DNA of 64,000 nt from Pedobacter sp. MC2016-24 (GTDB lineage: Bacteria; Bacteroidota; Bacteroidia; Sphingobacteriales; Sphingobacteriaceae), in contig NZ_JADFBX010000005.1 of the NCBI RefSeq assembly GCF_015223055.1, forward strand, positions 62,001 to 126,000. The letters are read 5' to 3'. Shown here piece after piece: positions 27,878-36,285 of the stretch (the first letter of the stretch is position 1; each line of letters starts with the position of its first letter). The notes under the pieces are model-generated. The model saw only the letters and a program-made list of their open reading frames with translations, was not told where the DNA came from and did not search any database. Position numbers and translations under genes: made by a program.

Positions 27878-28626
27878 GTAAACCATGCTTGTCTGTCATC
27901 ACCATCGTTTACAACAATGTAAAAGACATAGAACGCACCATGCTTTCTGTGCTCAACCAAACTTACCCCAACATTGAATACATCATCATAGACGGGGCTT
28001 CTACCGACGGAACGAAGGACATCGTCTATCAATACAAGTCCAGACTTGCACAGTTCATCTCAGAACCGGATAAAGGCATTTACGACGCGATGAACAAAGG
28101 CATCGGACTGGCTACGGGAGACTATCTCCTTTTCATGAACTCCGGCGACGAGATTTACGCTCCCGAAACCGTTTCAGAAGTATTTGCTACTGCAGAGGCT
28201 GCCGATATTTATTATGGCGAAACTGAAATGTTTAACGACAAATGGGAAAGCCTGGGCCAGCGCAGGCACCACGCACCAGAAAACTTCAGTTGGGAGAGCT
28301 TTAGATTTGGCATGAGTATAAGTCACCAGGCCATTTATGTAAAAAGAGACATTGCAGAACCTTTCGATCTGAACTATAAATACAGCTCAGACATCGACTG
28401 GATCATTAAAGCGGCTAAAAATGCGTCCAGCATTGTCAACACACACTTATATGTGGCAAAATACCTGGTTGGTGGAATCTCCAAAAAGAAACACCTCGCC
28501 AGTTTAAAAGAGCGGTTCCGGATATTTACCAAATACTACGGATTGATTCCAAATCTGATCAATCATGCTGTAATAGCTTTAAACCTTACCCGGTATTTTA
28601 TCCGAAACCGCCGTACAAACGATTAA
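27874..28626 (+). CDS. Family 2 glycosyltransferase
   Basis: The 250-aa protein has the full GT2 signature: LSVITIVYNNVKDIERTMLSV, IEYIIIDGASTDGTKDIV, ISEPDKGIYDAMNKGIGLATGDYLLFMNSGDE. The later region (SISHQAIYVKRDI, YKYSSDIDWI) is typical of WcaA-like transferases of colanic-acid type. It is the last gene of the glycan cluster. The convergent SDR gene ends 10 bp away, and I see no terminator in between. Confidence 0.92.
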   Translation: MSKPCLSVITIVYNNVKDIERTMLSVLNQTYPNIEYIIIDGASTDGTKDIVYQYKSRLAQFISEPDKGIYDAMNKGIGLATGDYLLFMNSGDEIYAPETVSEVFATAEAADIYYGETEMFNDKWESLGQRRHHAPENFSWESFRFGMSISHQAIYVKRDIAEPFDLNYKYSSDIDWIIKAAKNASSIVNTHLYVAKYLVGGISKKKHLASLKERFRIFTKYYGLIPNLINHAVIALNLTRYFIRNRRTND

Positions 28627-28636
28627 CTTTCAAGGT

Positions 28637-29353
28637 TTAGGGATTTGTAGACCAAAGACCAGCTTCTTTGACAAATACCCTCCTGTTTAGTTTCAACTGC
28701 GCAACCACAAGCTCTGCAAAATCTTCAGGCTGCATCACCCTTTCCGGGTTACCATCTGTCAGGTTCAAATCTTTGGCCATATCTGTAGCTACTGTACTTG
28801 GCAACAAGGTACTTACACGGATATTGTGTTTCCTTACTTCCTGCATCAAAGATTCAGACATCCCAATTAAACCAAATTTAGACGCACTGTATGCGCTGGT
28901 GACTGCAGCACCATTTTTGCCTGCGGTAGAAGAAACATTGATGATGTCTCCTGTCTTTCTTTCAATCATTTCGGGCAATACTGCACGGGTTACATAATAA
29001 GCACCTAGTAAATTCACTCGGATGATCTGCTCCCATTTTTCAGGTTCAAGCGCCATAAAAGAACCAAAAGCGCCGATTCCGGCATTGTTGATTAAGATAT
29101 CGATTGGCCCCAATTCAGATTTCAAACTGGCGACTGCCGTATTAACGGCATCGATATCCGCCACATCCATCGTAGCAATGGCTGTTTTAACACCATACTG
29201 ATTTAACGCTGCAGCTACCTCTTCTAAGTCAGCTGTAGTTCTGGCTGCCAAACCTATATTTACCCCTTCTTGTGCCAACGCAATGGCCAATGCTCTGCCA
29301 ATGCCTTTTCCCGCACCCGTAATGATGGCGTTCTTTCCTTGTAATGATTCCAT
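28637..29353 (-). CDS. Short-chain dehydrogenase/reductase, FabG-like
   Basis: The 238-aa protein has the NAD(P)-binding [12 protein letters not shown] (near 12-23), [11 protein letters not shown] (near 88), the catalytic Ser in INVSSTAG and the [11 protein letters not shown]yr/Lys pair (near 155-159). This is a classical SDR related to 3-oxoacyl-ACP reductase. The core fatty-acid fabG is usually next to other fab genes, which are absent here, so this is probably another reductase of unknown substrate. It lies alone between convergent GT2 and typA. Confidence 0.88.
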   Translation of the reverse strand: MESLQGKNAIITGAGKGIGRALAIALAQEGVNIGLAARTTADLEEVAAALNQYGVKTAIATMDVADIDAVNTAVASLKSELGPIDILINNAGIGAFGSFMALEPEKWEQIIRVNLLGAYYVTRAVLPEMIERKTGDIINVSSTAGKNGAAVTSAYSASKFGLIGMSESLMQEVRKHNIRVSTLLPSTVATDMAKDLNLTDGNPERVMQPEDFAELVVAQLKLNRRVFVKEAGLWSTNP

Positions 29354-29400
29354 GGTATCTTATGCTAAAATGTGTCTACTTGATTCAAAGCACAAAACTA

Positions 29401-29438
29401 ATAAAAAACAAAAGCCCGTTTCTGACGAAACGGGCTTT
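29401..29438 (-). terminator. Terminator of typA
   Basis: Minus-strand stem AAAGCCCGTTTC with GAAACGGGCTTT and a 4-nt loop (29411-29438) is followed by TTGTTTTTTAT. It lies 32 bp past the typA stop. Confidence 0.85.
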
Positions 29439-29470
29439 ATGACTTATCAATAGAATAATTATTCTAAAAA

Positions 29471-31270
29471 TTATACGATTTTATTGACTTTACGTGCAGC
29501 TTCAGTTAAGTGAATTTTACGTAAACGCATGCTTACCGGAGTAACCTCAATGTATTCGTCAGCCTGGATATACTCCATAGCCTCTTCCAAAGAGAATTTA
29601 ATGGCCGGAGCGATACGCTGACTATCATCTGTACCAGAAGCACGCATGTTGGTCAAAGCTTTACCTTTCACAATATTGATAACCAAATCATTATCGCGGA
29701 TGTGCTCTCCTAAAATTTGTCCTTCGTAGATGTCTACTCCCGGATCAACAAAGAAACGACCACGATCCTGCAATTTGTCAATTGAATAAGCAGTTGTACT
29801 TCCTTTTTCCATAGAAACTAATACACCATTCAATCTTCCAGGGATTACACCTTTCCAAGGCTCATAAGCTTTGAAACGGTGGGCCATAATGGCTTCACCA
29901 CCTGTAGCAGTCAGTACGTTATTTCTCAAACCGATGATACCACGTGCAGGAATATCAAATTCCAAGTGCTGTAAATCACCTTTTGGCTCCATGATCAACA
30001 ACTCACCTTTACGTTGTGTTACCAACTCAATTACTTTACCAGCAACTTCACCCGGAACATCAACAATTAAGGTTTCGATAGGCTCACATTTTTTACCATC
30101 AATTTCTTTAACGATAACCTGTGGCTGACCTACCTGAATTTCATATCCTTCGCGACGCATTGTCTCGATCAATACTGATAAATGGAGAATACCCCTTCCG
30201 TAAACCAGGTAAGCATCCGGAGATTCAGTTTCAACAACTTTAAGTGCTAAGTTTTTCTCAATCTCTTTATACAAACGCTCTCTCAAACGCTGAGAAGTTA
30301 CAAACTTACCTTCTTTACCAAAAAATGGTGAGTTGTTGATGGTGAACAGCATGTTCATCGTAGGCTCATCAATTTTGATAACCGGCAATTGCTCCGGAGC
30401 TTCGAAATCAGCAATAGTATCACCAATATCAAAACCATCAATACCTACAACAGCGCAGATATCACCTGATTTTACTTCTGTGGCACGGATTTTACCCAAA
30501 CCTTCGAAAGTATATAATTCTTTTACTCTTGTTTTTACAATTTTACCATCACGTTTAATCAAAGTAACCGGTTGGTTTTCTTTAATTACACCACGGTGTA
30601 CACGACCAATTGCAATACGACCTACAAAAGATGAATAATCTAATGAAGTGATCTGCATTTGCAAAGTACCATCGTTGGTTGGCGCAGCAGGAATGTTAGC
30701 TACAACAGCATCTAACAAGGCAAAAATATCCGTAGTAGGTACTTTCCAGTCTGTACTCATCCATCCTTGTTTAGATGAACCGTAAATTACTGGGAAATCC
30801 AACTGATCTTCTGTCGCTTCCAGGTTAAAGAACAATTCAAAGATTTGCTCATAAACTTCTTCCGGACGGCAGTTTTCTTTATCTACTTTGTTGACAACTA
30901 CAATTGGCTTTAAGCCTAATGCCAATGCTTTTTGTGTTACGAAACGCGTTTGAGGCATCGCACCTTCAAAAGCATCACACAATAACAATACACCGTCAGC
31001 CATTTTCAATACACGCTCAACCTCACCACCGAAATCGGCGTGACCAGGGGTATCAATGATGTTAATTTTTACATCTTTGTACTGAACTGAAACGTTTTTG
31101 GAAACGATCGTGATCCCACGTTCACGCTCCAAATCGTTATTGTCAAGTATTAAATCTCCGGATTGTTCATTATCACGGAAGATTGAACAGGCGTGTAAGA
31201 TCTTATCAACCAGTGTAGTTTTACCGTGGTCAACATGGGCAATGATTGCTATATTTCTAATTTTTTGCAT
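29471..31270 (-). CDS. typA: Translational GTPase TypA/BipA
   Basis: The 599-aa GTPase has G1 AHVDHGKTTLVDK, G2 ERERGITI, G3 DTPGHADFGGEVERV and G4 NKVDKENCR. EF-G-like domains II, III and V follow, with a C-terminal BipA domain (about 500-599). It acts on the ribosome and supports 50S assembly and growth under stress. Length and motifs are normal. A TATCTTTG -7 box is at 31293-31300 on the minus strand, and a terminator follows the gene. Confidence 0.97.
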   Translation of the reverse strand: MQKIRNIAIIAHVDHGKTTLVDKILHACSIFRDNEQSGDLILDNNDLERERGITIVSKNVSVQYKDVKINIIDTPGHADFGGEVERVLKMADGVLLLCDAFEGAMPQTRFVTQKALALGLKPIVVVNKVDKENCRPEEVYEQIFELFFNLEATEDQLDFPVIYGSSKQGWMSTDWKVPTTDIFALLDAVVANIPAAPTNDGTLQMQITSLDYSSFVGRIAIGRVHRGVIKENQPVTLIKRDGKIVKTRVKELYTFEGLGKIRATEVKSGDICAVVGIDGFDIGDTIADFEAPEQLPVIKIDEPTMNMLFTINNSPFFGKEGKFVTSQRLRERLYKEIEKNLALKVVETESPDAYLVYGRGILHLSVLIETMRREGYEIQVGQPQVIVKEIDGKKCEPIETLIVDVPGEVAGKVIELVTQRKGELLIMEPKGDLQHLEFDIPARGIIGLRNNVLTATGGEAIMAHRFKAYEPWKGVIPGRLNGVLVSMEKGSTTAYSIDKLQDRGRFFVDPGVDIYEGQILGEHIRDNDLVINIVKGKALTNMRASGTDDSQRIAPAIKFSLEEAMEYIQADEYIEVTPVSMRLRKIHLTEAARKVNKIV

Positions 31271-31292
31271 AAAATGCGTATGATTTTTGGCG

Positions 31293-31300
31293 CAAAGATA
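31293..31300 (-). promoter_or_regulatory. Candidate -7 box of typA
   Basis: Minus-strand TATCTTTG is an exact TAnnTTTG match, 22 bp before the ATG. The nearest TTG is only 11 bp upstream of the box. Confidence 0.4.
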
Positions 31301-31379
31301 AGGTTTATTATCAATATATCAGCACGTTAGTTTAATGTACTTGATAGAATTTCTGATTTTCTTTGCTGGTGGACTAAAA

Positions 31380-32198
31380 TTAACTTGTTTTTCTTGAAAA
31401 TGCCCAGGTCAAAAAAGCAGGCATCGCTTTGCCCCAGGTAGCGACATCGTGCTTACCACCCACCATCTCGTAATAGGCTATATCAGCAGAACGCTCGTAT
31501 CCTTTTTTAACCAGTTCTTTAATCACATCAATCGTATCATCTATCGAATCAATGATAAAATTTTTATTCCTGTCGGCCAGTTCATCTTCTGTCCCGGTCA
31601 TTAACCAGAATTTAAGATCAGGCTTTTTAGCGGTTTGTGTAATCATTTGATGCAGGATACGGTCGTCATCAGTATATCCATCCTTCAAATCCTTAGCGCG
31701 CCACCAGAATGAACCCGAGAATACCCCAACAGCATCAAAATAATTATCGTGGTTCCAGGCGATGTCGAATGCCGTAAGCCCCCCTAACGAACAACCCGCA
31801 AAAGCGCGCCTGCCATTAATTGGCATTTCCACCTCTGCCTGTACATAAGGGATCAGTTCTTTAATGATAAAATCTGTGTAAGCGGTAGCTTTGCTGCCGC
31901 GGCCCATAAAGTCAAGCTGACTGGCGACACCATATTCATGAACCCGGTCGGCCGAAGCCTTGATCGCCACCACAACCAGGGCTTCGATTTTATACCCGGC
32001 ATATAACTTTTTCAGCGTTTCCTGTAAATCCAGCATAGTCGTATCCTGTCCATCATTCAGCAGCAACAGGTTTAAAGTTTCATTACCCAATAAGTTATCG
32101 GGTATAAAAAACTCCAGTTCAACTGTTCTTTTCAAATGAACAGACTTTAAATCGTGTTTGGTCTTAATTACTTCAGGAAGCAACATTGCGGTATACAT
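31380..32198 (-). CDS. Alpha/beta-hydrolase esterase (esterase D/IroE-like)
   Basis: The 272-aa protein has a nucleophile elbow AGCSLGGLTAFD with Ser137 and a likely catalytic His250 (VGGKHDVATW). The acid is probably near 204-205 (TGTEDEL). The N-terminal LNLLLLNDGQDTTML matches the putative esterase family that includes enterobactin-esterase relatives. No signal peptide is seen, so it is probably cytoplasmic. It is divergent from a second esterase (32504-33208) with the same GCS-x-GG elbow, which begins the ATP-grasp/amidoligase gene run. A shared role is likely but unproven. Confidence 0.82.
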   Translation of the reverse strand: MYTAMLLPEVIKTKHDLKSVHLKRTVELEFFIPDNLLGNETLNLLLLNDGQDTTMLDLQETLKKLYAGYKIEALVVVAIKASADRVHEYGVASQLDFMGRGSKATAYTDFIIKELIPYVQAEVEMPINGRRAFAGCSLGGLTAFDIAWNHDNYFDAVGVFSGSFWWRAKDLKDGYTDDDRILHQMITQTAKKPDLKFWLMTGTEDELADRNKNFIIDSIDDTIDVIKELVKKGYERSADIAYYEMVGGKHDVATWGKAMPAFLTWAFSRKTS

Positions 32199-32503
32199 AA
32201 ATCAAAATCCCCTTTCTCACAAATATTTAGCAAAGGTACCATTCTCATTAAAAAATCATTAAGGCCAATTTTTTTTTTACAAACCTTACAGGTTTCAGTA
32301 AGGGCAGAATCATTGGCTAGCGAAAAGATTGCAGCTATAACGCAACCAAAAACACCAGCATGATGATAAAACGTATCGCCTGATGTAAATACACTTTCGT
32401 AGTCAGCAAAGCTTGATTAAAATGCAGATTTTCAGAATAAAACAGTTTCAAACTTATTTTTTAATCATTTGTTTTTCTAACTTAAAGAAACAAAAAACTC
32501 ACT
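32199..32503. other. 305-bp intergenic region between divergent esterase genes
   Basis: No clear conserved element is visible. It should hold promoters for both esterase genes, but no exact TAnnTTTG box with a proper -33 partner was found. A 38-codon minus-strand frame from TTG 32451 to TAG 32335 encodes a short hydrophobic C-terminus; I do not call it a gene. Confidence 0.5.
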
Positions 32504-33208
32504 ATGGGGGAAGAATATAAAAAATGGTACAGTCCAAATCTGAATGCCGATTTTGAACTCCTTACTATTGGTCATAGCGGGTACCCTATCCTGCTGTTTC
32601 CAACCAGTATGGGACGTTACTATGAAAGTAAAGATTTTAAATTGCTCGATTCCATCCGTTGGTTTACAGACGAAGGCAAGGTGAAGGTTTACTGTGTAGA
32701 TGGAATTGACAAATCAAGTTGGTACAACAACGACATCCATCCGGCCGACCGTGTAAAAAACCACATCTGGTACGACAAAATGTTGCTGGAAGAAGTTGTC
32801 CCCCTGGCACAACATGAAACCGGTCACCATAAAGTAATTACTGCCGGCTGTAGTTTTGGTGGTTACCATGCCGCGAATTTTGCATTTAGATATCCAGGAT
32901 TGGTTAGCCACCTCTTCAGCATGAGTGGAGCATTTGACATCAGGGGTCAACTGGATGGCTTTTACAATGAAGACGCCTATTTCAATAATCCGGTAGACTT
33001 TCTGCCAAATGACGACAATCCCGATTTGTGGAATATGAGAATTGTGCTGGGGACGACCGACAGGGATATTTGTCGGGGAGATAATGAACGTCTATCACAA
33101 ATTTTAAACGAGAAGGAAATCAACCATTGGCTGGATGTACGCCAGAATGCAGACCATGACTGGCCCATATGGCGACAAATGCTGCCAGATTATCTGGCTC
33201 AGTTATAG
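32504..33208 (+). CDS. Alpha/beta-hydrolase esterase of the amidoligase cluster
   Basis: The 234-aa cytoplasmic protein has an elbow TAGCSFGGYHAANFAF with Ser117 and likely catalytic His218 (QNADHDWPIW). LLFPTSMGRYYE near residues 31-41 may form the oxyanion loop. It matches the putative esterase family and is a paralogue-like partner of the divergent gene at 31380-32198. The ATP-grasp gene starts 47 bp downstream. Within the cluster it could hydrolyse an ester or amide in the product or a precursor; the substrate is not known. Confidence 0.82.
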   Translation: MGEEYKKWYSPNLNADFELLTIGHSGYPILLFPTSMGRYYESKDFKLLDSIRWFTDEGKVKVYCVDGIDKSSWYNNDIHPADRVKNHIWYDKMLLEEVVPLAQHETGHHKVITAGCSFGGYHAANFAFRYPGLVSHLFSMSGAFDIRGQLDGFYNEDAYFNNPVDFLPNDDNPDLWNMRIVLGTTDRDICRGDNERLSQILNEKEINHWLDVRQNADHDWPIWRQMLPDYLAQL

Positions 33209-33255
33209 TGTAAAAAAGAATTTTAACCCCAACCATAAAAAAACAACAAGTTACA

Positions 33256-34329
33256 ATGAAGAAAATAGGGATTTTATTTGGACAGGAAAGATCCTTTCCT
33301 GAAGCCTTTGTAAAAAAAGTAAACGAATTGGCCCCCAGTGGAATTAAGGCTGAGTTTGTAAGCATTGATAAAATCTTTCAGGCCGAAGCCTTGGATTACG
33401 CTGTCATCATCGACCGCATTTCGCAAGATGTACCTTTTTACCGTGCCGCACTAAAAAATGCAGCAATTACCGGCACAGCAGTGATCAACAACCCGTTCTG
33501 GTGGAGTGCCGATGAAAAATTCTTTAACAATGCACTGGCGGTTAAACTGGGCGTACCTGTACCGAAAACAGCATTAATCCCTTCGTACGAGCAGCCAACA
33601 GACACTTCCGATCAATCGTTTAGCAACCTCGCTTTTCCCTTAGATTGGGAGGCAATTTTCGAGTACACCGGTTTTCCGGCGTATATGAAACCTTTTGATG
33701 GTGGTGGCTGGAAAGAAGTATACAAACTGCACGATAAAGAGGATTTCTTCGATAAGCACAGTCAAACCAAACAGACGGTGATGATGCTGCAAGAGGAAAT
33801 CATTTTTGATGCCTATTTCAGGTGTTACTGCATCGGTGGCAAATACGTACGCGTTATGCCATACGAACCCCGGAACCCCTTCCATTTACGTTATGTTGTG
33901 GATGGCCCGCCATCCGATGAAAAACTATTGAAAACCATACACGATCATGTGATTACCTTAAATCAATACCTGGGTTATGATTTCAATACGGTAGAATTTG
34001 CGGTACGCGACGGTATTCCATATGCCATAGATTTCTGCAATCCGGCACCTGATGCGGACATCAATAGTGTAGGCCAGGAAAATTTTGACTGGGTGGTAGA
34101 AACGAGTGCCAAATATGCCATAGAACGGGCACAGTCGAATGTAAGAGGTCAGGACAATTTAACCTGGGGCAAATACCTGCAAACGGCAGCTAATGCTCAG
34201 CCACTTTTACCTGTCGCCGGTAAAAAAGCAACATCACCAAAGTCAGAAGCCCCGGCAAAATCTGTAGCCAAACCAAAAGCGACAGCCAAAGCTAAACCTG
34301 CCGCAAAGGCAACAACATCAAAAAAATAG
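33256..34329 (+). CDS. RimK-like ATP-grasp ligase with Lys/Ala-rich tail
   Basis: The 357-aa protein has an N-terminal pre-grasp region (KIGILFGQERSFPEAFVKKV). Next comes the ATP-grasp core: FPAYMKPFDGGGWKEVY with the nucleotide-binding Lys (near 143) and Gly-rich loop, MLQEEIIFDAYFRCYCIGGKYVRVMPYEP, and FAVRDGIPYAIDFCNPAPDADI, where DFCNP stands in the metal-binding position. Residues from about 320 to 357 form a disordered tail of repeated Lys, Ala, Pro and Thr, like a histone H1 tail. Such ligases join a carboxylate to an amine via an acyl phosphate. Acceptor and donor are unknown. It is followed 19 bp later by a carboxylate-amine ligase. Confidence 0.85.
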   Translation: MKKIGILFGQERSFPEAFVKKVNELAPSGIKAEFVSIDKIFQAEALDYAVIIDRISQDVPFYRAALKNAAITGTAVINNPFWWSADEKFFNNALAVKLGVPVPKTALIPSYEQPTDTSDQSFSNLAFPLDWEAIFEYTGFPAYMKPFDGGGWKEVYKLHDKEDFFDKHSQTKQTVMMLQEEIIFDAYFRCYCIGGKYVRVMPYEPRNPFHLRYVVDGPPSDEKLLKTIHDHVITLNQYLGYDFNTVEFAVRDGIPYAIDFCNPAPDADINSVGQENFDWVVETSAKYAIERAQSNVRGQDNLTWGKYLQTAANAQPLLPVAGKKATSPKSEAPAKSVAKPKATAKAKPAAKATTSKK

Positions 34330-34348
34330 ATTGTATTAAAGGGAACAG

Positions 34349-35452
34349 ATGATGAACGAATTTACGCTTGGAGTTGAAGAGGAGTACATGGTAATTGATC
34401 CCGTTACCAGGGAACTGACATCACACGATCAGAAGATTGTGGAAGCCGCACAAAAAATACATAAAGATCAGGTCAAGGCCGAAATGCACCAGGCCGTAGT
34501 AGAGGTTGGTACAGGAATCTGTAAAAATACTACCCAGGCCCGGCAGGAGATCTCGCAGTTGCGATATACTGTGTCCCAACTTGCCGGAGAACAGGGTTTA
34601 CGCATCGGCGCTGCCGGAACCCATCCCTTTTCACATTGGGAAAAACAATTGATAACCGAACATCCCCGGTATAGTGAAATCGTAAACGAACTGCAGGAAG
34701 CCGCACGTTCCAACCTGATTTTTGGCCTGCATGTTCATGTAGGCTTTCAATCACGCGAGCTGGCGATACACATCGCGAACCAGGTACGCTACTTTTTACC
34801 TCACGTATTTGCACTTTCAACCAACTCCCCTTTCTGGGAAGGCAGAAATACAGGTTATAAGTCGTTCCGGACCAAGATATTTGACAAATTTCCGCGTACA
34901 GGCATTCCAGATATGTTCAACAGCATTGAGGATTACGACAATTACGTGAAATTGCTGATCAAAACCAATAGCATTGACAATGCCAAGAAGATCTGGTGGG
35001 ACATACGGGTACACCCTTTCTTTGAAACCATCGAATTCAGAATCTGCGACTGTCCCATGCTGATCGATGAGACCATGGCTTTTGTAGCCTTGTTCCAGGC
35101 ACTGTGCGCCAAATTGTATAAACTGCGTTTGCAAAACATGAGCTTTATTGGCTATTCCAGAGCATTAATCAATGAAAACAAATGGCGCGCGGCGCGCTAT
35201 GGCATCGATGGGAACCTGATCGACTTTGGAAAAGAAATGGAAGTAAACTGCCGTAACCTGGTACTGGAGCTGCTGGATTTTGTAGACGATGTAGTGGATG
35301 AACTGGGTTGCCGGGAAGACATCAATTACGTTCATCAGATTTTAGCAAAAGGGACAGGTGCCGACAGACAATTGGCTGTTTACGAACAATTTGGTAACTT
35401 TGAAGCCGTAGTAGATTATATCACTACCCAAACATTGATAGGCGCAAAGTAA
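34349..35452 (+). CDS. YbdK-like carboxylate-amine ligase (GCS2 family)
   Basis: The 367-aa protein opens FTLGVEEEYMVIDPVTREL, then AEMHQAVVEVGTGIC and FGLHVHVGFQSRELAIHI, the signature of the glutamate-cysteine ligase type 2 (GCS2, COG2170) family. EEEYM and HVHVG are the metal/ATP-binding positions. Family members such as YbdK have weak gamma-glutamylcysteine ligase activity; the true substrate is often unknown. Here it sits among two ATP-grasp proteins and a glutamine amidotransferase-like protein, so it more probably makes an amide in a dedicated pathway than glutathione. Two adjacent ATGs exist; either start is possible. Confidence 0.9.
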   Translation: MMNEFTLGVEEEYMVIDPVTRELTSHDQKIVEAAQKIHKDQVKAEMHQAVVEVGTGICKNTTQARQEISQLRYTVSQLAGEQGLRIGAAGTHPFSHWEKQLITEHPRYSEIVNELQEAARSNLIFGLHVHVGFQSRELAIHIANQVRYFLPHVFALSTNSPFWEGRNTGYKSFRTKIFDKFPRTGIPDMFNSIEDYDNYVKLLIKTNSIDNAKKIWWDIRVHPFFETIEFRICDCPMLIDETMAFVALFQALCAKLYKLRLQNMSFIGYSRALINENKWRAARYGIDGNLIDFGKEMEVNCRNLVLELLDFVDDVVDELGCREDINYVHQILAKGTGADRQLAVYEQFGNFEAVVDYITTQTLIGAK

Positions 35453-35453
35453 C

Positions 35454-36284
35454 ATGAGTGGAAGAAATAAGATCAGGATTGCCGTTATAGATATGAACAA
35501 CGGTGTTGCTAACCAGGGAATGCGCGGCATACAGGAAGTTTTGCTGCGCTATAGTGCGGAAATGGGATTAAACTTATCCTTTGATGTGTTTAATTTAAGA
35601 CAAAAAGGCGAAATACCTGGCCTGGAATACGATATTTACATTTCAAGCGGCGGCCCTGGCAGTCCATACGATGGAGAAGGTGAAAAATGGGAAAATGATT
35701 TCTTTGATTTACTGGACGGAATTGACCGTTTCAATGATCAGCATGAACATACCAAAAAACACGCTTTCCTGATCTGTCATTCCTTTCAAATGGCCAGCAG
35801 AAAGTTCGGCATAGGAAAAGTAATTAAAAGAAGATCAACGGCCTTTGGCATCTTCCCTGTTTTTTTAACTGAAGAAGGTGAGCAGGACCCTATATTTGAT
35901 GGATTACCCAATCCATTTTATACCGTAGACAGCCGCGATTGGCAGGTTACCAATCCCGATGACGAACTTTTCTCTGCCGATGAAAACCAGGTACTGGCCT
36001 TAGAAAAAGAACGCCCTCATGTTGATCTGGAACGTTGCGTGATGTCTATCCGCTTCCGGCCGGAAATTGTAGGTACGCAATTTCATCCAGAGGCCGACGC
36101 AGCAGGAATGAAAATATACCTGCTGCAGGAAGATAAAAAGGCCGCAATTATTAAAAATCATGGCGAGGAGAAATATCTTGACATGCTGCATAGCCTGGAC
36201 GACCCCAACCGCATCCAATTGACACAAAGCCTGGTACTTCCCAATTTTTTAAATGAGGCCATCAACGCTTTACAAGAAGCTTAA
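35454..36284 (+). CDS. Class I glutamine amidotransferase-like protein
   Basis: The 276-aa protein has the flavodoxin-like GATase-I fold: YDIYISSGGPGSPYDGEG (oxyanion region), the nucleophile elbow AFLICHSFQMAS with Cys near 103, and GTQFHPEADAAGMKIY with the catalytic His/Glu pair near 205-207. All three residues of the triad are present, so it is probably active. It has no fused synthetase domain, so it either supplies ammonia to a partner ligase or acts as a peptidase-like hydrolase. Junctions on both sides are TAA-C-ATG, showing tight coupling with the YbdK-like and permuted ATP-grasp genes. Confidence 0.85.
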   Translation: MSGRNKIRIAVIDMNNGVANQGMRGIQEVLLRYSAEMGLNLSFDVFNLRQKGEIPGLEYDIYISSGGPGSPYDGEGEKWENDFFDLLDGIDRFNDQHEHTKKHAFLICHSFQMASRKFGIGKVIKRRSTAFGIFPVFLTEEGEQDPIFDGLPNPFYTVDSRDWQVTNPDDELFSADENQVLALEKERPHVDLERCVMSIRFRPEIVGTQFHPEADAAGMKIYLLQEDKKAAIIKNHGEEKYLDMLHSLDDPNRIQLTQSLVLPNFLNEAINALQEA

Positions 36285-36285
36285 C

